DNA of 64,000 nt from an uncultured Bacteroidales bacterium (GCA_900317845.1 ONII01000010.1:19434-83433); one strand, 5' to 3'. Positions 8,449 through 17,572 are shown, counted from the first letter of the stretch. Program-made: numbers and translations. Notes: a model not told the origin generated them from the letters alone.

Positions 8449-8820
8449 TTATTTTTTCAGAATAGAGTCCTTAAAGTCCGAAGGGGAAAGCCCGAAACGC
8501 TGTTTAAACTGAATACGGAGATTGGGCATGGACAGACCCACGGCCTGCGCGACAGCGGAAATGGGCAGTTTCGGATTATCCTTCATCAGGCGTTCTGCCT
8601 CATGCAGACGCATGCTGTTGACATATTGAGGAAAGGACTGACCGTACGCATACTTGGAAAGAATGGCATTCAAATGCTGCCTCCGCAGCCCGAAGCGCTG
8701 CAGAATATCCTGACGCTGTAAAGAAGGATTGGCATAAAGCTTTTCCTTACGGACAGCCGAATCAATTTGGCGGAACCACTCGTGATCCGACACTTTTATC
8801 TTTCTTTGTTCGTTTTGCAT
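8449..8820 (-). CDS. Small AraC-type DNA-binding protein
   Basis: 123 residues consisting almost only of an AraC/XylS helix-turn-helix domain (QRQDILQRFGLRRQHLNAIL, then a second helix-turn-helix ISAVAQAVGLSMPNLRIQFK and RFGLSPSDFK). It is clearly a paralogue of the C-terminal domain of the next gene upstream (8904-10610), sharing QRQDIL, SFP-Y-N-RL and the QFKQR/YG-SP end. It lacks any sensor or membrane segment, so it is either a solo regulator or a duplicated and shortened copy. The ATG at 8820 is only five bases beyond a TATCTTTG box, so the mRNA may be nearly leaderless. Confidence 0.8.
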   Translation of the reverse strand: MQNEQRKIKVSDHEWFRQIDSAVRKEKLYANPSLQRQDILQRFGLRRQHLNAILSKYAYGQSFPQYVNSMRLHEAERLMKDNPKLPISAVAQAVGLSMPNLRIQFKQRFGLSPSDFKDSILKK

Positions 8821-8824
8821 AACA

Positions 8825-8832
8825 CAAAGATA
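8825..8832 (-). promoter_or_regulatory. -7 box immediately before the small AraC gene
   Basis: Minus-strand TATCTTTG, perfect match to TAnnTTTG, four bases upstream of the ATG at 8820. No clear TTTG at the expected -33 position. If used, transcription would start at or within a base or two of the start codon. Confidence 0.5.
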
Positions 8833-8872
8833 AAACACTGCATCCCAATTTCACGACATTCTATGGCACATC

Positions 8873-8891
8873 TTTGGTCCAACGGACCAAA
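8873..8891. promoter_or_regulatory. Perfect inverted repeat, candidate operator
   Basis: TTTGGTCC-aac-GGACCAAA: 8-base arms with a 3-base centre, between the two paralogous AraC-type genes and about 40 bases upstream of the small gene's -7 box. The half-site TTTGGTCCA recurs at 10678-10686 upstream of the large paralogue. Candidate binding site for one or both proteins; also could be a weak hairpin after the large gene (stop at 8904). Confidence 0.45.
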
Positions 8892-8903
8892 AATATGGCA
8901 AAA

Positions 8904-10610
8904 TCACAGGTTTTCCCTGTATTCCTGCGGACTCATACCATATCGCTGTTTGAACTGCAGACGAAAGTTGGCCGGCGTAAAGCCGATGGATTCGGCAATG
9001 GCAAGAAGGGTCTTTTCCGGATTCTCGCGGAGTTGATGCACCGCTTCTTCCAGGCGGAGGGTGTTGATATAGGCCGGGAAGGAATCGCCTCCGGCATAGG
9101 CCGACAACAGTTCGTTGAGCGTTTGACGGCGGAGCGACCATCGGTCCAAAATATCCTGACGCTGCAAATTGGCGTTGGCGTACAGGCGCTCCTCCCGGAT
9201 GGCCGTGTCAATCTGGCGGAAGAGGCGTTCATCGGGCCCGTCGGACCGGGTGCTTTTTTCCGCGGGTCCCTTCTCGTTAATCAGCCGCACCAGGGCCTGG
9301 TTTTTCTGGAAGATTTGCTTCCTTTGGAGCACCAGAACAAGAATCGTGATAACCGCCGATACAAACAGGACAAGGAAGACAATCACATACACCCGCATAC
9401 GGTGGGCCTGTTCTTTGGCCGCCAACACTTCCCGTTCCTTTTCCCGGTGCAGGTAAGACTCCGCATATTCCTGCGTTTGGCTTTCCAGAAGTTGCTGATC
9501 CACTTTTTGCTGCACATCCGCATAACGGGCCATCCAGGCAAGGGCTTCTTCGAGGTGCCCCCGCGCCCGGGCCGCTTCTGAGCGGTCGTGCAGGATGAGG
9601 GTATAATTGCTATTCAAGGTGTCTGTGCCCAGTCGTTTCTCAATGGCGTCGTCAATGGCCAGCAGCTTATTCCACTCCCCCAATCGTTTCCATACCGGGG
9701 AAATCATGCGCCGACCGCCATAGCTGCGGCTGTAGGCATACGTTTCAAAAACAGACAATTCCCTTTTTGCTTCCGGCAGATTGCCCATGTAGGCATACGC
9801 AAGAGACTGGAAGCCATGTGCCTGGCAGCGGTAATAATCACACCAGCGCGTCCGGTCTTCCGCAATGGGAGGCAGCCGATAGCTATCCTCCGCAAAAAGC
9901 CGGGCATGCGCCTGATAATAATCCAGCTTGTCGATAATCTCCTGCGAGAGCGGAATCACCTCCTGGTGCCGGTTCAACTCGGTGAGCATATTGATTTTCC
10001 GTTTGGCGCAAACCACCCAGGCATCCAGCCGGTCCACGCTGGGCTCTCCCTTGGACAAGGCCTCCAGCACGGCATCGAGCTTCTGCATGCCGGCCTCATT
10101 CTGGCCCAGGAACACCAGCACCATCCCCATCTCCGCCTCCGTTCGCAAGGCATCGGTCTCAAATCCCATTGCGCGGTTGAGCTCGATGGATTCAACGATG
10201 TATTTGGTCCAGTTCTCCGTATCTCTCCGCAAGCGGTAAATATCCGTGACGATGGAAAGGACTTCCAGGCGGTGCTTGGCCGTGCGCATGTTATCGACAC
10301 TGGTGGAATCTGACTGAAGCAGTTCCATGCATATCTCCAGTGCCTTGTCCCGCTGCGGATTAATTTGCGAACGTCCGTAAATGGTTGCGCGTGTCAGGTC
10401 CCGCTCATAGGCGCTTGAATTGCCAATCAGGTAGGCGGAGTCGGCAAGGACCAGCGCCCGGTCCGGGTCTGTAGAATACAAGGTGCGGGCACCCAGGATG
10501 GTATAGATGGTATCCGACGGTGCGGCCACCCGCTCCACCGGCTTAGGACTGCGCGTGCAGGCAGCACACAGTACTGCCAATATTACAAAAAATGCGCCCT
10601 TCTTCTTCAT
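8904..10610 (-). CDS. Membrane-bound TPR-like sensor with C-terminal AraC-type DNA-binding domain
   Basis: 568-residue one-component regulator. Order: signal/lipobox-like N-terminus (MKKKGAFFVILAVLCAACTR, Cys18); a periplasmic all-helical part to about residue 400 resembling tetratricopeptide repeats (for example DPDRALVLADSAYLI and EEALAWMARYADVQQK); one membrane helix about 405-426 (VYVIVFLVLFVSAVITIL); a basic linker; then an AraC/XylS helix-turn-helix domain about 466-568. Similar proteins in Bacteroidales are taken to signal through the membrane straight to DNA. The ligand is unknown. A 15-base palindrome lies four bases before the ATG, and a TTTGGTCCA site further up is shared with the adjacent paralogue, hinting at autoregulation. 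Confidence 0.85.
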   Translation of the reverse strand: MKKKGAFFVILAVLCAACTRSPKPVERVAAPSDTIYTILGARTLYSTDPDRALVLADSAYLIGNSSAYERDLTRATIYGRSQINPQRDKALEICMELLQSDSTSVDNMRTAKHRLEVLSIVTDIYRLRRDTENWTKYIVESIELNRAMGFETDALRTEAEMGMVLVFLGQNEAGMQKLDAVLEALSKGEPSVDRLDAWVVCAKRKINMLTELNRHQEVIPLSQEIIDKLDYYQAHARLFAEDSYRLPPIAEDRTRWCDYYRCQAHGFQSLAYAYMGNLPEAKRELSVFETYAYSRSYGGRRMISPVWKRLGEWNKLLAIDDAIEKRLGTDTLNSNYTLILHDRSEAARARGHLEEALAWMARYADVQQKVDQQLLESQTQEYAESYLHREKEREVLAAKEQAHRMRVYVIVFLVLFVSAVITILVLVLQRKQIFQKNQALVRLINEKGPAEKSTRSDGPDERLFRQIDTAIREERLYANANLQRQDILDRWSLRRQTLNELLSAYAGGDSFPAYINTLRLEEAVHQLRENPEKTLLAIAESIGFTPANFRLQFKQRYGMSPQEYRENL

Positions 10611-10613
10611 AAA

Positions 10614-10628
10614 GTATCCAATGGATAC
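10614..10628. promoter_or_regulatory. 15-base palindrome before the TPR-AraC gene
   Basis: GTATCCA-a-TGGATAC, perfect 7-base arms, four to eighteen bases upstream of the ATG at 10610. Its place in the ribosome-entry region suggests an operator or a structure limiting translation; function unproven. Confidence 0.4.
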
Positions 10629-10669
10629 ACGAAGTTAATAAAACTTTATAAAAAGTAGGGAAGATTCCG

Positions 10670-10686
10670 TGGACAAATTTGGTCCA
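10670..10686. promoter_or_regulatory. Inverted repeat TGGAC-N7-GTCCA
   Basis: TGGAC-aaatttg-GTCCA upstream of the TPR-AraC gene. The right part, TTTGGTCCA (10678-10686), equals the half-site of the palindrome at 8873-8891. Candidate second operator of the paralogue pair. Confidence 0.35.
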
Positions 10687-10702
10687 TTCGCGTGTGGGTA
10701 CT

Positions 10703-10732
10703 AAAAAAAGCAGCCCGCGAATGCGGACTGCT
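10703..10732 (-). terminator. Rho-independent terminator after rpsJ
   Basis: Minus strand: AGCAGTCCGC-attc-GCGGGCTGCT followed by seven T. A 10-base stem with one G-T pair, 20 bases after the rpsJ stop. It closes the str operon here, where other Bacteroidota continue into rplC. Confidence 0.9.
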
Positions 10733-10753
10733 CTTGCTTGCAAGGAGTTATCC

Positions 10754-11059
10754 TCACACTTTGATTTCCACCTCAACGCCGGAAGGAAGCTCGAGCTTCA
10801 TGAGGGCGTCTACGGTTTTGGCGTTGGACTCGTCGATGTCGATCAGGCGAACATAGGAGTCCAGTTCGAACTGCTCGCGGCTCTTCTTGTTCACGAAGGT
10901 GGAGCGGTTCACAGTGAAGATTTTCTTGTTGGTAGGAAGAGGAATGGGACCTACAACCTTTGCACCCGTTGCCTTCACTGTATCGACGATCTTGGCTGCG
11001 GACTTGTCCACCAGCATGTGATCGAAGGATTTCAGCTTGATTCTGATTTTCTGGCTCAT
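10754..11059 (-). CDS. rpsJ: 30S ribosomal protein S10
   Basis: 101 residues, full family length. Starts [20 protein letters not shown] and contains [14 protein letters not shown], the loop reaching into the 30S head; also a NusG/NusB partner in antitermination. Last gene of this str operon: it is 28 bases downstream of fusA and directly followed by a terminator, so rplC does not follow as it normally would. Confidence 0.98.
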   Translation of the reverse strand: MSQKIRIKLKSFDHMLVDKSAAKIVDTVKATGAKVVGPIPLPTNKKIFTVNRSTFVNKKSREQFELDSYVRLIDIDESNAKTVDALMKLELPSGVEVEIKV

Positions 11060-11087
11060 ATTCTTTACTTTTTATCTTTGCTAAATT

Positions 11088-13202
11088 TTACTCGTCGTCA
11101 GACACTCTGTAACCGCTCTTCTCGATGATGTCCTTGGCCAGGTTGGCGGGGACCTCAGCGTAGTGGTCGAACGTCATGGTGCTGGTAGCACGTCCGGAGG
11201 ACAGGGTACGCAGCACGGTCACATAACCGAACTGTTCTCCAAGCGGAACATAAGCCTTGACGATGCGTGCTCCGTTGGCGGTGGAGTCCATAGCCACAAT
11301 TTGGCCGCGGCGGCGGTTCAGGTCGCCCACGATGTCACCCATGTAGTCTTCCGGAGTAACAACCTCCAGGCTCATGATGGGTTCCAGCAGTACCGGATGG
11401 CACTTGGGGCAGGCGTGACGGAAAGCCATGCGGGCAGCCAGCTCGAAGGAGAGCTGGTCGGAGTCTACCGGGTGGTAGCTGCCGTCGATGACTTCCACCT
11501 TCAGGGAAGGCACCTCGTAACCGGCGAGAACGCCGTTGGCCATCGCGGACTGGAAGCCCTTCTCGATGGACGGGATGAATTCCTTGGGAATGTTGCCACC
11601 CTTGACCGAATTGATGAACTGAAGACCCTGTACGCCTTCATCGGCAGGAGAGATATTGACGATAATGTCTGCGAACTTACCGCGACCGCCGGTTTGCTTC
11701 TTGAACACCTCACGGAGCTGATAGCTGCCGGTGATGGATTCTTTGTAGTTCACCTGCGGGGCGCCCTGGTTGATATCCACGCCGAACTCTCTGCGGAGAC
11801 GGTCCACGATGATATCCAGGTGGAGCTCACCCATACCGCTGATGACGGTCTGGCCGGTCTCGTGATCGCTCTTCACCGTAAAGGTAGGATCTTCCTCGGC
11901 CAGTTTACCAAGGGCGATACCCAGCTTGTCCAGATCTTTCTGGGTCTTGGGCTCTACGGCGATACCAATCACAGGATCCGGGAACTCCATGGTTTCCAGG
12001 GTGATGGGCTTTTCTTCCAGGCACACGGTGTCACCGGTACGCAGGTCCTTGAAACCTACGGCAGCGCAGATGTCGCCGGCCTCCACGAACTCGATGGGGT
12101 TCTGGTGGTTGGAGTGCATCTGGTACAGACGGGCCACGCGCTCCTTCTTGCCGGTACGGGTGTTGAACACGTAGGAACCGGCATCCAGCTTGCCCGAATA
12201 GGCGCGCAGGAAAGCCAGACGGCCCACGAACGGGTCTGTGGCAATCTTGAACACCAGGGCGCAGAAGGGTTCATCGGCAGAAGGTTTGCGGGTGATTTCG
12301 TCACCGGTACGCGGGTTGGTGCCCGTTACGGCTCCCTTGTCCAGCGGAGAAGGCAGATACCGCATCACGGCATCCAGGAGGAACTGCACACCCTTGTTCT
12401 TGAAGGAAGAACCGCAGCAGGCAGGGACAATTTGCATGGCAATGGTGCCCTTGCGGATAGCGGCGATAATCTCCTCCTTGGTGAGGGAGTCGGGATCCTC
12501 GAAGTACTTCTCCATCAGGGTCTCATCGCACTCGGCGGCGGCCTCCAGCAGGATGTCTCTCCAGCGGGCGGCTTCTCCCTTGAGGTTCTCGGGGATCTCG
12601 CCTTCCTTGTAGTTGACAAGATTCTCGGAACCATCGTAGAAGATGGCTTTCATGTCGATGAGGTCCACGATGCCGTCGAATTTGTCTTCGGCACCGATGG
12701 GGAGGCAGATGGGAATGGCGGTTGCGCCCAGCTTGGTCTTGATTTCCTCAACGCAGGCCAGGAAGTCCGCACCTACACGGTCCATCTTGTTCACATACGC
12801 GATCTTAGGCACGCCGTACTTGTCTGCCTGGCGCCATACGGTCTCGGACTGAGGCTGTACACGGCCCACAGCGCAGAAAGTAGCCACGGTACCATCGAGT
12901 ACGCGCAGGCTGCGCTCTACTTCCACGGTGAAGTCCACGTGGCCGGGAGTGTCGATCAAGTTAATCTGATAGGTGTCACCGTTGTAGTGCCAGAAGGCTG
13001 TGGTAGCAGCAGAAGTGATGGTGATACCGCGCTCCTGCTCCTGGACCATCCAGTCCATGGTGGCGGCTCCTTCGTGAACCTCTCCGATCTTGTGCGTTTT
13101 ACCGGTGTAGAACAGGATGCGTTCCGAGGTAGTGGTCTTACCGGCATCGATGTGCGCCATGATGCCGATGTTGCGTGTGAATTTAAGATCTCTCTTTGCC
13201 AT
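11088..13202 (-). CDS. fusA: Elongation factor G
   Basis: 704-residue translocation GTPase. P-loop [19 protein letters not shown] at the N-terminus, switch [29 protein letters not shown] for guanine recognition, and the C-terminal domain IV/V sequences ([29 protein letters not shown]). Complete, no frameshift. Sits between rpsG and rpsJ as in the canonical str operon; tufA is not adjacent. Confidence 0.98.
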   Translation of the reverse strand: MAKRDLKFTRNIGIMAHIDAGKTTTSERILFYTGKTHKIGEVHEGAATMDWMVQEQERGITITSAATTAFWHYNGDTYQINLIDTPGHVDFTVEVERSLRVLDGTVATFCAVGRVQPQSETVWRQADKYGVPKIAYVNKMDRVGADFLACVEEIKTKLGATAIPICLPIGAEDKFDGIVDLIDMKAIFYDGSENLVNYKEGEIPENLKGEAARWRDILLEAAAECDETLMEKYFEDPDSLTKEEIIAAIRKGTIAMQIVPACCGSSFKNKGVQFLLDAVMRYLPSPLDKGAVTGTNPRTGDEITRKPSADEPFCALVFKIATDPFVGRLAFLRAYSGKLDAGSYVFNTRTGKKERVARLYQMHSNHQNPIEFVEAGDICAAVGFKDLRTGDTVCLEEKPITLETMEFPDPVIGIAVEPKTQKDLDKLGIALGKLAEEDPTFTVKSDHETGQTVISGMGELHLDIIVDRLRREFGVDINQGAPQVNYKESITGSYQLREVFKKQTGGRGKFADIIVNISPADEGVQGLQFINSVKGGNIPKEFIPSIEKGFQSAMANGVLAGYEVPSLKVEVIDGSYHPVDSDQLSFELAARMAFRHACPKCHPVLLEPIMSLEVVTPEDYMGDIVGDLNRRRGQIVAMDSTANGARIVKAYVPLGEQFGYVTVLRTLSSGRATSTMTFDHYAEVPANLAKDIIEKSGYRVSDDE

Positions 13203-13214
13203 TTAGCATGCAGT

Positions 13215-13691
13215 TTAGAAACGGAAGTGTGCAAAGGCCTTGTTGGCCTCGGCCATTCTGTGCATATCCTCTTTACGCTTAAAGGCACCACCTTCATTGT
13301 TGTATGCGGCAACAATTTCAGCGCAAAGTTTTTCTGCCATCGAGTGACCGGAACGCTTGCGGGCGAACTGAATCAGGTTTTTCATGGCCACGGAGACTTT
13401 CCGTTCCGGACGTAACTCGGTCGGCACCTGGAAGTTTGCACCACCGATACGACGGGACTTAACCTCAATCTGAGGGGTCACGTTCTCAAGTGCGGTCTTC
13501 CAAATATCGAGAGGAGCCTTGTCAGAATCTTTCATCTTCTCGCCAACCATGTCAATGGCATCATAAAAGATAGAATACGCGATACTCTTCTTTCCCTGCA
13601 GCATAAGATTGTTCACGAAACGGGTAACTTCCACATCGTGAAACTTAGGATCAGGAAGTAGAATCCTCTTTTTAGGCTTCGCTTTTCTCAT
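13215..13691 (-). CDS. rpsG: 30S ribosomal protein S7
   Basis: 158 residues; [19 protein letters not shown] at the start, then [17 protein letters not shown] and [14 protein letters not shown], the standard S7 signature. Assembly initiator of the 30S head. Co-transcribed with rpsL upstream and fusA downstream (12-base gap). Confidence 0.98.
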   Translation of the reverse strand: MRKAKPKKRILLPDPKFHDVEVTRFVNNLMLQGKKSIAYSIFYDAIDMVGEKMKDSDKAPLDIWKTALENVTPQIEVKSRRIGGANFQVPTELRPERKVSVAMKNLIQFARKRSGHSMAEKLCAEIVAAYNNEGGAFKRKEDMHRMAEANKAFAHFRF

Positions 13692-13718
13692 TGTAATAAA
13701 GAATTAAAGGTGATAAAA

Positions 13719-14102
13719 TTACTTCTTAGATTTCTTAGGACGTTTTGCGCCATACAGTGAACGGGACTGGGTACGTCCATCCACGCCGGCGGTATCCAAA
13801 GCTCCTCTAAGGATGTGGTAACGAACACCCGGCAGGTCCTTTACACGACCACCGCGGACCAGCACGATGCTGTGCTCCTGGAGGTTGTGACCTTCGCCCG
13901 GGATGTAGGCGTTGACCTCTTTGGCGTTAGAAAGACGAACACGGGCTACCTTACGCATAGCGGAGTTCGGCTTTTTAGGTGTGGTCGTGTAAACACGGAG
14001 GCACACGCCGCGCTTCTGAGGGCAAGCATCCAACGCACGAGACTTGCTCTTGATTTCGAGCTGCTCGCGTCCTTTACGGACAAGTTGTTGAATTGTAGGC
14101 AT
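13719..14102 (-). CDS. rpsL: 30S ribosomal protein S12
   Basis: 127 residues, decoding-centre protein. Contains [19 protein letters not shown] (both lysines of the PKKPNSA loop intact) and [13 protein letters not shown], so residues commonly changed in streptomycin resistance are wild type. First gene of the str operon, behind a consensus promoter with about 60 bases of leader. Confidence 0.98.
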   Translation of the reverse strand: MPTIQQLVRKGREQLEIKSKSRALDACPQKRGVCLRVYTTTPKKPNSAMRKVARVRLSNAKEVNAYIPGEGHNLQEHSIVLVRGGRVKDLPGVRYHILRGALDTAGVDGRTQSRSLYGAKRPKKSKK

Positions 14103-14173
14103 AAATGTTTGTTAATAAAATAATTATAGTTACTGTCCACCTTGTAGGGCTTATGTCCCCGCAAAATGGGCTG

Positions 14174-14204
14174 CAAAGATACGAAAAAAAAATTAATTAA
14201 CAAA
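14174..14204 (-). promoter_or_regulatory. Promoter of the str operon (rpsL-rpsG-fusA-rpsJ)
   Basis: Minus strand: TTTG (14204-14201), 19-base AT-rich spacer, TATCTTTG (14181-14174). Perfect consensus, as expected for a strongly expressed operon. Confidence 0.85.
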
Positions 14205-14262
14205 GTTTTCACAGGGCACCCGGCCCCGAGCCCTGAAAACCCCGCCCCGCGATGCGCCTCTC

Positions 14263-14333
14263 TGCCCGTCATGCCCGGCCTCCCCTCCCCATCCTGCCCG
14301 GCCTCCTCGTCATGCCCGGCCCCGACCGGGCAT
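14263..14333. repeat. Family-I palindromic repeats
   Basis: A perfect copy ATGCCCGG-N6-CCGGGCAT at 14312-14333, preceded by a half copy (GTCATGCCCGG) near 14269 and a further CTGCCCGG near 14294. Same family as in dsbD, at 17551, 50163 and 51956. Confidence 0.8.
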
Positions 14334-14358
14334 CTCTGTCATACCGAGCGTCCTCTTC

Positions 14359-14430
14359 TGTCATACCGAGCGAAGCGAGTGTATCTCCTGCCTCATGCGA
14401 TACGCTCGGCCTTCGGCCTCAGTATGACAG
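14359..14430. repeat. Family-II repeat pair with inverted ends
   Basis: Begins CTGTCATACCGAGCGAAGCG and ends CTCGGCCTTCGGCCTCAGTA plus TGACAG, so the outer ends CTGTCATA and TATGACAG are inverted copies. A second, related element reading CGCTCGGAATGACA lies at 14661-14694. Confidence 0.75.
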
Positions 14431-14567
14431 TCCCTCCACCGCCACGTTTTGCCGCGAAAATGCGCCCGTGGCGGCCCCACTAACCTACGCCGGTCAGCTT
14501 CCAGCCCCGCGTTCAATCAGGCGATTTCCGCGTGGAGCGAACCTGCTGAATATCAGTTGTTTATCTA

Positions 14568-14599
14568 AATTGACTTACTCCGAAACGGATAAGTCAATT
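14568..14599. repeat. Isolated 32-base inverted repeat
   Basis: AATTGACTTA-c-TCCG-aaa-CGGA-TAAGTCAATT: a 14-base-pair stem with a single bulged C and a 3-base loop. It has no T run on either side, so it does not look like a terminator. No other copy seen in the window. Confidence 0.7.
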
Positions 14600-14660
14600 C
14601 CTATTACTCACTCAGTATCAATCACTTACCTCCACGCCCGAATGTATCGTCCTTGGAGCA

Positions 14661-14694
14661 GATTTCTCGACTCGCTACGCTCGCTCGGAATGAC
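14661..14694. repeat. Family-II repeat
   Basis: GATTTCTCGACTCGCTACGC then TCGCTCGGAATGACA: diverged copy of the element at 3723-3748. Confidence 0.7.
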
Positions 14695-14842
14695 AAGGGA
14701 ATGCGCTCGGAACGGATTAGCACCTCAAAACGCTGGTTGGTAAACGGCTGTGGGTCAGGCAATTACAAATAATCCTCGTTCAGATTTTGAACAAGGATTT
14801 TATTGTAGCATGCTGTGTATCAAGCACTTAACTGTCACTTGT

Positions 14843-14876
14843 TCTGTCCTCAAAATCGGCCCAAAACAAGGATGAG
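14843..14876. repeat. Family-III repeat, single unit
   Basis: TCTGTCCTCAAAATCGGCCC then AAAACAAGGATGAG: one degenerate unit of the TCTCGTCCT...AGGACGAGA family found at 17516 and 63611. It lies just beyond the GH2 gene stop. Confidence 0.75.
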
Positions 14877-14878
14877 CC

Positions 14879-17260
14879 CTACAACTGGAGGGTGGCAGAG
14901 TGGAGGCCGCGGGCTTTTACGGTGACGGTTACGGGACCTTCCCCCGTGCGGCGGAGGATGGCCGATGCCTTGCCGTGGAAAGCGGGGAGCGTGTGGCTGT
15001 AGAACGGAACGTGGGAGGTGGCGTCACCGGCGTCCGTAGCAAGAATTTCCGCCGGGCCCTTCACCGTGAAACTGAGCTCCTGGGCGGCATCCGGCACCAG
15101 GGTGCCCTTGCGGTCCAGCACATCCGCGGTCACATACGTGAGGTCCGCGCCGGCATAGTCCACGCTGGCGGCCAGTTTGACCGCCTTTCCGGCCGTAACC
15201 ACCTTGTCGCGGGCCCATTCGCGGCCGTCTTTATAGACAATGACATCCACCGTGCCGGGCTGGTACACCACCTGGTCCCAGACAAAGCGGTAGCCTTCCC
15301 GCACCTGCCGGCCCTGGGACTTGCCGTTGACAAAGAGCTCGGCCTCGTCCCCGGAACTGTACACATGCACCGGAGTCACCTGTCCTTCCCTGCCGGGCCA
15401 GGTCCAGTGCGGGAGGATGTGTGCCATGGGGTGGTTCGGACGCCAGCGGGCCTGGTACAGCCAGTAGCGGTCTTTGGGGAAGCCCGCCAGGTCGATAATG
15501 CCGAAGTAGGAGCTGCGGGACGGCAGCGGGACGTCGCTCACCGTGTTGCCCCAGCTTTCCAGCGATTTCTTGTAGGCAGCCTTCTCCTCCTCCGTGTGGA
15601 AATTGGTGAACACGGACGGATCCAGGTTAAAGGGCGTGGGTTCGCCCAGATAGTCGTAGCCGGTCCAGACAAACTCGCCGGCGCATTCCGGCACGGCGTC
15701 CTCGTACTGCCACTCGTAGTCCGGCTTGGAGGCCCAGCCGGGGGCGTATAAATCGTAGGAACTTACCTGATAAGGGGCTTCCATCGACCAGCCTTTTCCC
15801 TTCTCCTGCTCTACCGGGAAACGGTAATAGCCGCGTGTAGAGATGCAGGAGGCCGTTTCCGAGCCGTAGAACGGCTGATTGGGGTGGGCATCGCGGAACT
15901 CCGCGTACAGGTGCGGCTTATAGTTGAAACCATACACGTCCAGCGTACCGGCATAGGGCTGGGTCGATGCCCAGGGGTTGTCGTTGCCAGCGGTGGTGGG
16001 ACGGGTGGGGTCTTCCCGGTGGCAAATGTCGGTGAGCATCTGGGGAATCCACCAGCGGGAAGCATCGCCCTGCTCGCCGCATTCATTGCCGATGCTCCAG
16101 GCAATCACGGACGGGTGGTTGCGGTCCCGGTGAATCATGGCCACCAGGTCTTTCTCCGCCCAATCGGCAAAGAGCGTAGCGTAGCCGTTGTCTTTCTTGG
16201 GCCAGGTCCAGGTGTCCGTGAGTTCGTCCAGCACCAGGAAGCCCATGCGGTCGCACAGGTCCAAGAGTTCCGGTGCAGGCGGGTTGTGGCTGCAGCGGAT
16301 GGCGTTGCAGCCCATGGCCTTGAGCATTAGGAGGCGGCGCACCCAGGCGTCCTCGTTCCAAACAGCTCCAAGGGCACCGGCGTCATGGTGCAGGCACACG
16401 CCCTTGAGGAAGGTGCGGGCGCCGTTGAGGAAGAACCCGTCCGTGCGCCATTCTGCGGTGCGGATGCCAAAAACGGTGTCGTAGGTGTCTGTGCTGCCAT
16501 TTTCCAGGCCGATAGTTGTGCGTGCCACGTAGAGTTCCGGGGTGGCCGGCGACCAGCGGTGCGGCTCAGCCACCGTGAACTGCTGCTGCAGCTCGCGGCC
16601 GTCGTACGCCTGAGTCTGGGTGCTGCTGCGGGCAACGATGACACCTTTATATAAAATGTCGGTGGACACTGTAACCGGCTGCGGCTTGTCCGCCTTTATT
16701 TTGAGTCTAAGAGTGACCCGGGCCTTGCTGCCCACCGCCTCGGTGGTGACATAGCTGCCCCAGTGGGCCACGGTCGTCTTTTCCGTGGCGGTGAGCCAGA
16801 CGTTGCGGTAAATGCCGCCGCCGGGGTACCAGCGGGAGCTTTCCGGCTTGTTGTCCAGGGTGATATCGACCTTGTTTTCACCGATTTGCAGCCAGGGGGT
16901 GAGATTCACCGACCAGGAGGCATAGCCGTAGGGCCAGCCGCCGGCCTCATGACCGTTTACATAGACTTTGGCGTTGGAGAAGGCGCCGTCCACTTCCAGG
17001 CGGAGGTCCTTGCTCAGGTCCTCTACCTGCAGGGTTTTGCTGTAAGTTGCTTTCCCCCACCAGGCCAGTTTGCCCGTTTCTCCAGGGTTCTCCTGTTGGA
17101 AAGGCTGCTCCACGCCCCAGTCGTGCGGGAGGGTGAGTACCCGGGAGGTGCCATCCTTGGTGAAAGTCCAGTCTTTGTTCCATAGTTGCCGGCCAGCCGG
17201 CTGGGCCAGGGCCATTGCCCCCATACCCATCAAGAAGGTTATCAGCAGTGTCTTTTTCAT
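14879..17260 (-). CDS. Glycoside hydrolase family 2 protein (beta-galactosidase-like)
   Basis: 793-residue secreted or periplasmic glycosidase with a signal peptide (MKKTLLITFLMGMGAMALAQ). Order: N-terminal jelly roll (about 25-180; LPHDWGVEQPF, RWYPGGGIYRNVWL), Ig-like beta-sandwich, TIM barrel from about 275 (FLKGVCLHHDAGALG), then C-terminal beta domains. Acid/base Glu393 is in SIGNECGEQ and the nucleophile Glu468 in FYGSETAS. Length and C-terminal domains match Bacteroidales beta-galactosidases that act on host or plant glycans. It is not inside a visible polysaccharide utilisation locus (no SusC/SusD nearby). Repeat islands flank it on both sides. Confidence 0.93.
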   Translation of the reverse strand: MKKTLLITFLMGMGAMALAQPAGRQLWNKDWTFTKDGTSRVLTLPHDWGVEQPFQQENPGETGKLAWWGKATYSKTLQVEDLSKDLRLEVDGAFSNAKVYVNGHEAGGWPYGYASWSVNLTPWLQIGENKVDITLDNKPESSRWYPGGGIYRNVWLTATEKTTVAHWGSYVTTEAVGSKARVTLRLKIKADKPQPVTVSTDILYKGVIVARSSTQTQAYDGRELQQQFTVAEPHRWSPATPELYVARTTIGLENGSTDTYDTVFGIRTAEWRTDGFFLNGARTFLKGVCLHHDAGALGAVWNEDAWVRRLLMLKAMGCNAIRCSHNPPAPELLDLCDRMGFLVLDELTDTWTWPKKDNGYATLFADWAEKDLVAMIHRDRNHPSVIAWSIGNECGEQGDASRWWIPQMLTDICHREDPTRPTTAGNDNPWASTQPYAGTLDVYGFNYKPHLYAEFRDAHPNQPFYGSETASCISTRGYYRFPVEQEKGKGWSMEAPYQVSSYDLYAPGWASKPDYEWQYEDAVPECAGEFVWTGYDYLGEPTPFNLDPSVFTNFHTEEEKAAYKKSLESWGNTVSDVPLPSRSSYFGIIDLAGFPKDRYWLYQARWRPNHPMAHILPHWTWPGREGQVTPVHVYSSGDEAELFVNGKSQGRQVREGYRFVWDQVVYQPGTVDVIVYKDGREWARDKVVTAGKAVKLAASVDYAGADLTYVTADVLDRKGTLVPDAAQELSFTVKGPAEILATDAGDATSHVPFYSHTLPAFHGKASAILRRTGEGPVTVTVKARGLHSATLQL

Positions 17261-17316
17261 AGTGCGAATTTACGCAATTTTTCGGGAAAAGTCCCCTTTT
17301 TTGGAATTGTGCACTG

Positions 17317-17452
17317 CGTTAAAGCACACCCACCCCTGCCAGAGCGCCCTCAGTGCCCTGGTGCCGTGCTTTAATGCCCCATTTGCACCCCCGTTAAAGC
17401 ACACCCACCCCTGCCAGAGCAGCTTCTGTGGCCTCACACCGTGCTTTAACGG
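17317..17452. repeat. Tandem family-IV hairpin repeats
   Basis: Two copies spaced 75 bases apart. Each starts with the same 29 bases (CGTTAAAGCACACCCACCCC and then TGCCAGAGC; 17317-17345 and 17392-17420) and ends GTGCTTTAA, so each unit can fold on GTTAAAGCAC/GTGCTTTAAC. The middles differ. Confidence 0.85.
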
Positions 17453-17463
17453 ATGGGAAGGCT

Positions 17464-17551
17464 GCCTCATCCATGTTTGGGGACCGATTTGAGGACGAGG
17501 GGGTGGTTTTGGCCTTCTCGTCCTTGTTTTGGAGCATTTTTAAGGACGAGA
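17464..17551. repeat. Family-III repeat doublet (units B and A)
   Basis: Unit A (17516-17551) is the palindrome TCTCGTCCTTGTTTTGGAGC, then ATTTTTAAGGACGAGA; unit B lies beside it and ends in GATTTGAGGACGAG. Read on the minus strand the A-then-B order and 36-base unit A match the doublet at 63611-63698, 32 of 36 bases being identical. Confidence 0.85.
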
Positions 17552-17572
17552 TGCCCGGTCGGGGCCGGGCAT
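17551..17572. repeat. Family-I palindromic repeat
   Basis: ATGCCCGG-tcgggg-CCGGGCAT, perfect 8-base arms, abutting family-III unit A. Confidence 0.85.

Larger units (their letters stand above)
14205..14878. other. Intergenic repeat island upstream of the str operon
   Basis: About 670 bases without a convincing gene. It holds family-I palindromes near 14263-14333, family-II elements at 14359-14430 and 14661-14694, a long isolated inverted repeat at 14568-14599, and a single family-III element at 14843-14876. Open frames across it are translations of the repeats. I see no tRNA, tmRNA, RNase P or SRP RNA. Confidence 0.7.

Noticed and set aside
11163-13415. 750-codon open frame on the plus strand
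   Set aside because: Antisense to fusA and rpsG, which are complete and unmistakable.
14252-14743. Open frame of 163 codons in the repeat island
   Set aside because: Its translation is that of the family-I and family-II repeats (CPAPTG-, SYRAK-type strings) and it has no promoter or homologue-like features.
17317-17452. Possible CRISPR array (two 29-base identical repeats 75 bases apart)
   Set aside because: Only two copies, repeat plus middle forms one palindromic unit ending GTGCTTTAA, spacing is too long, and no cas gene is near. It is a hairpin repeat family.
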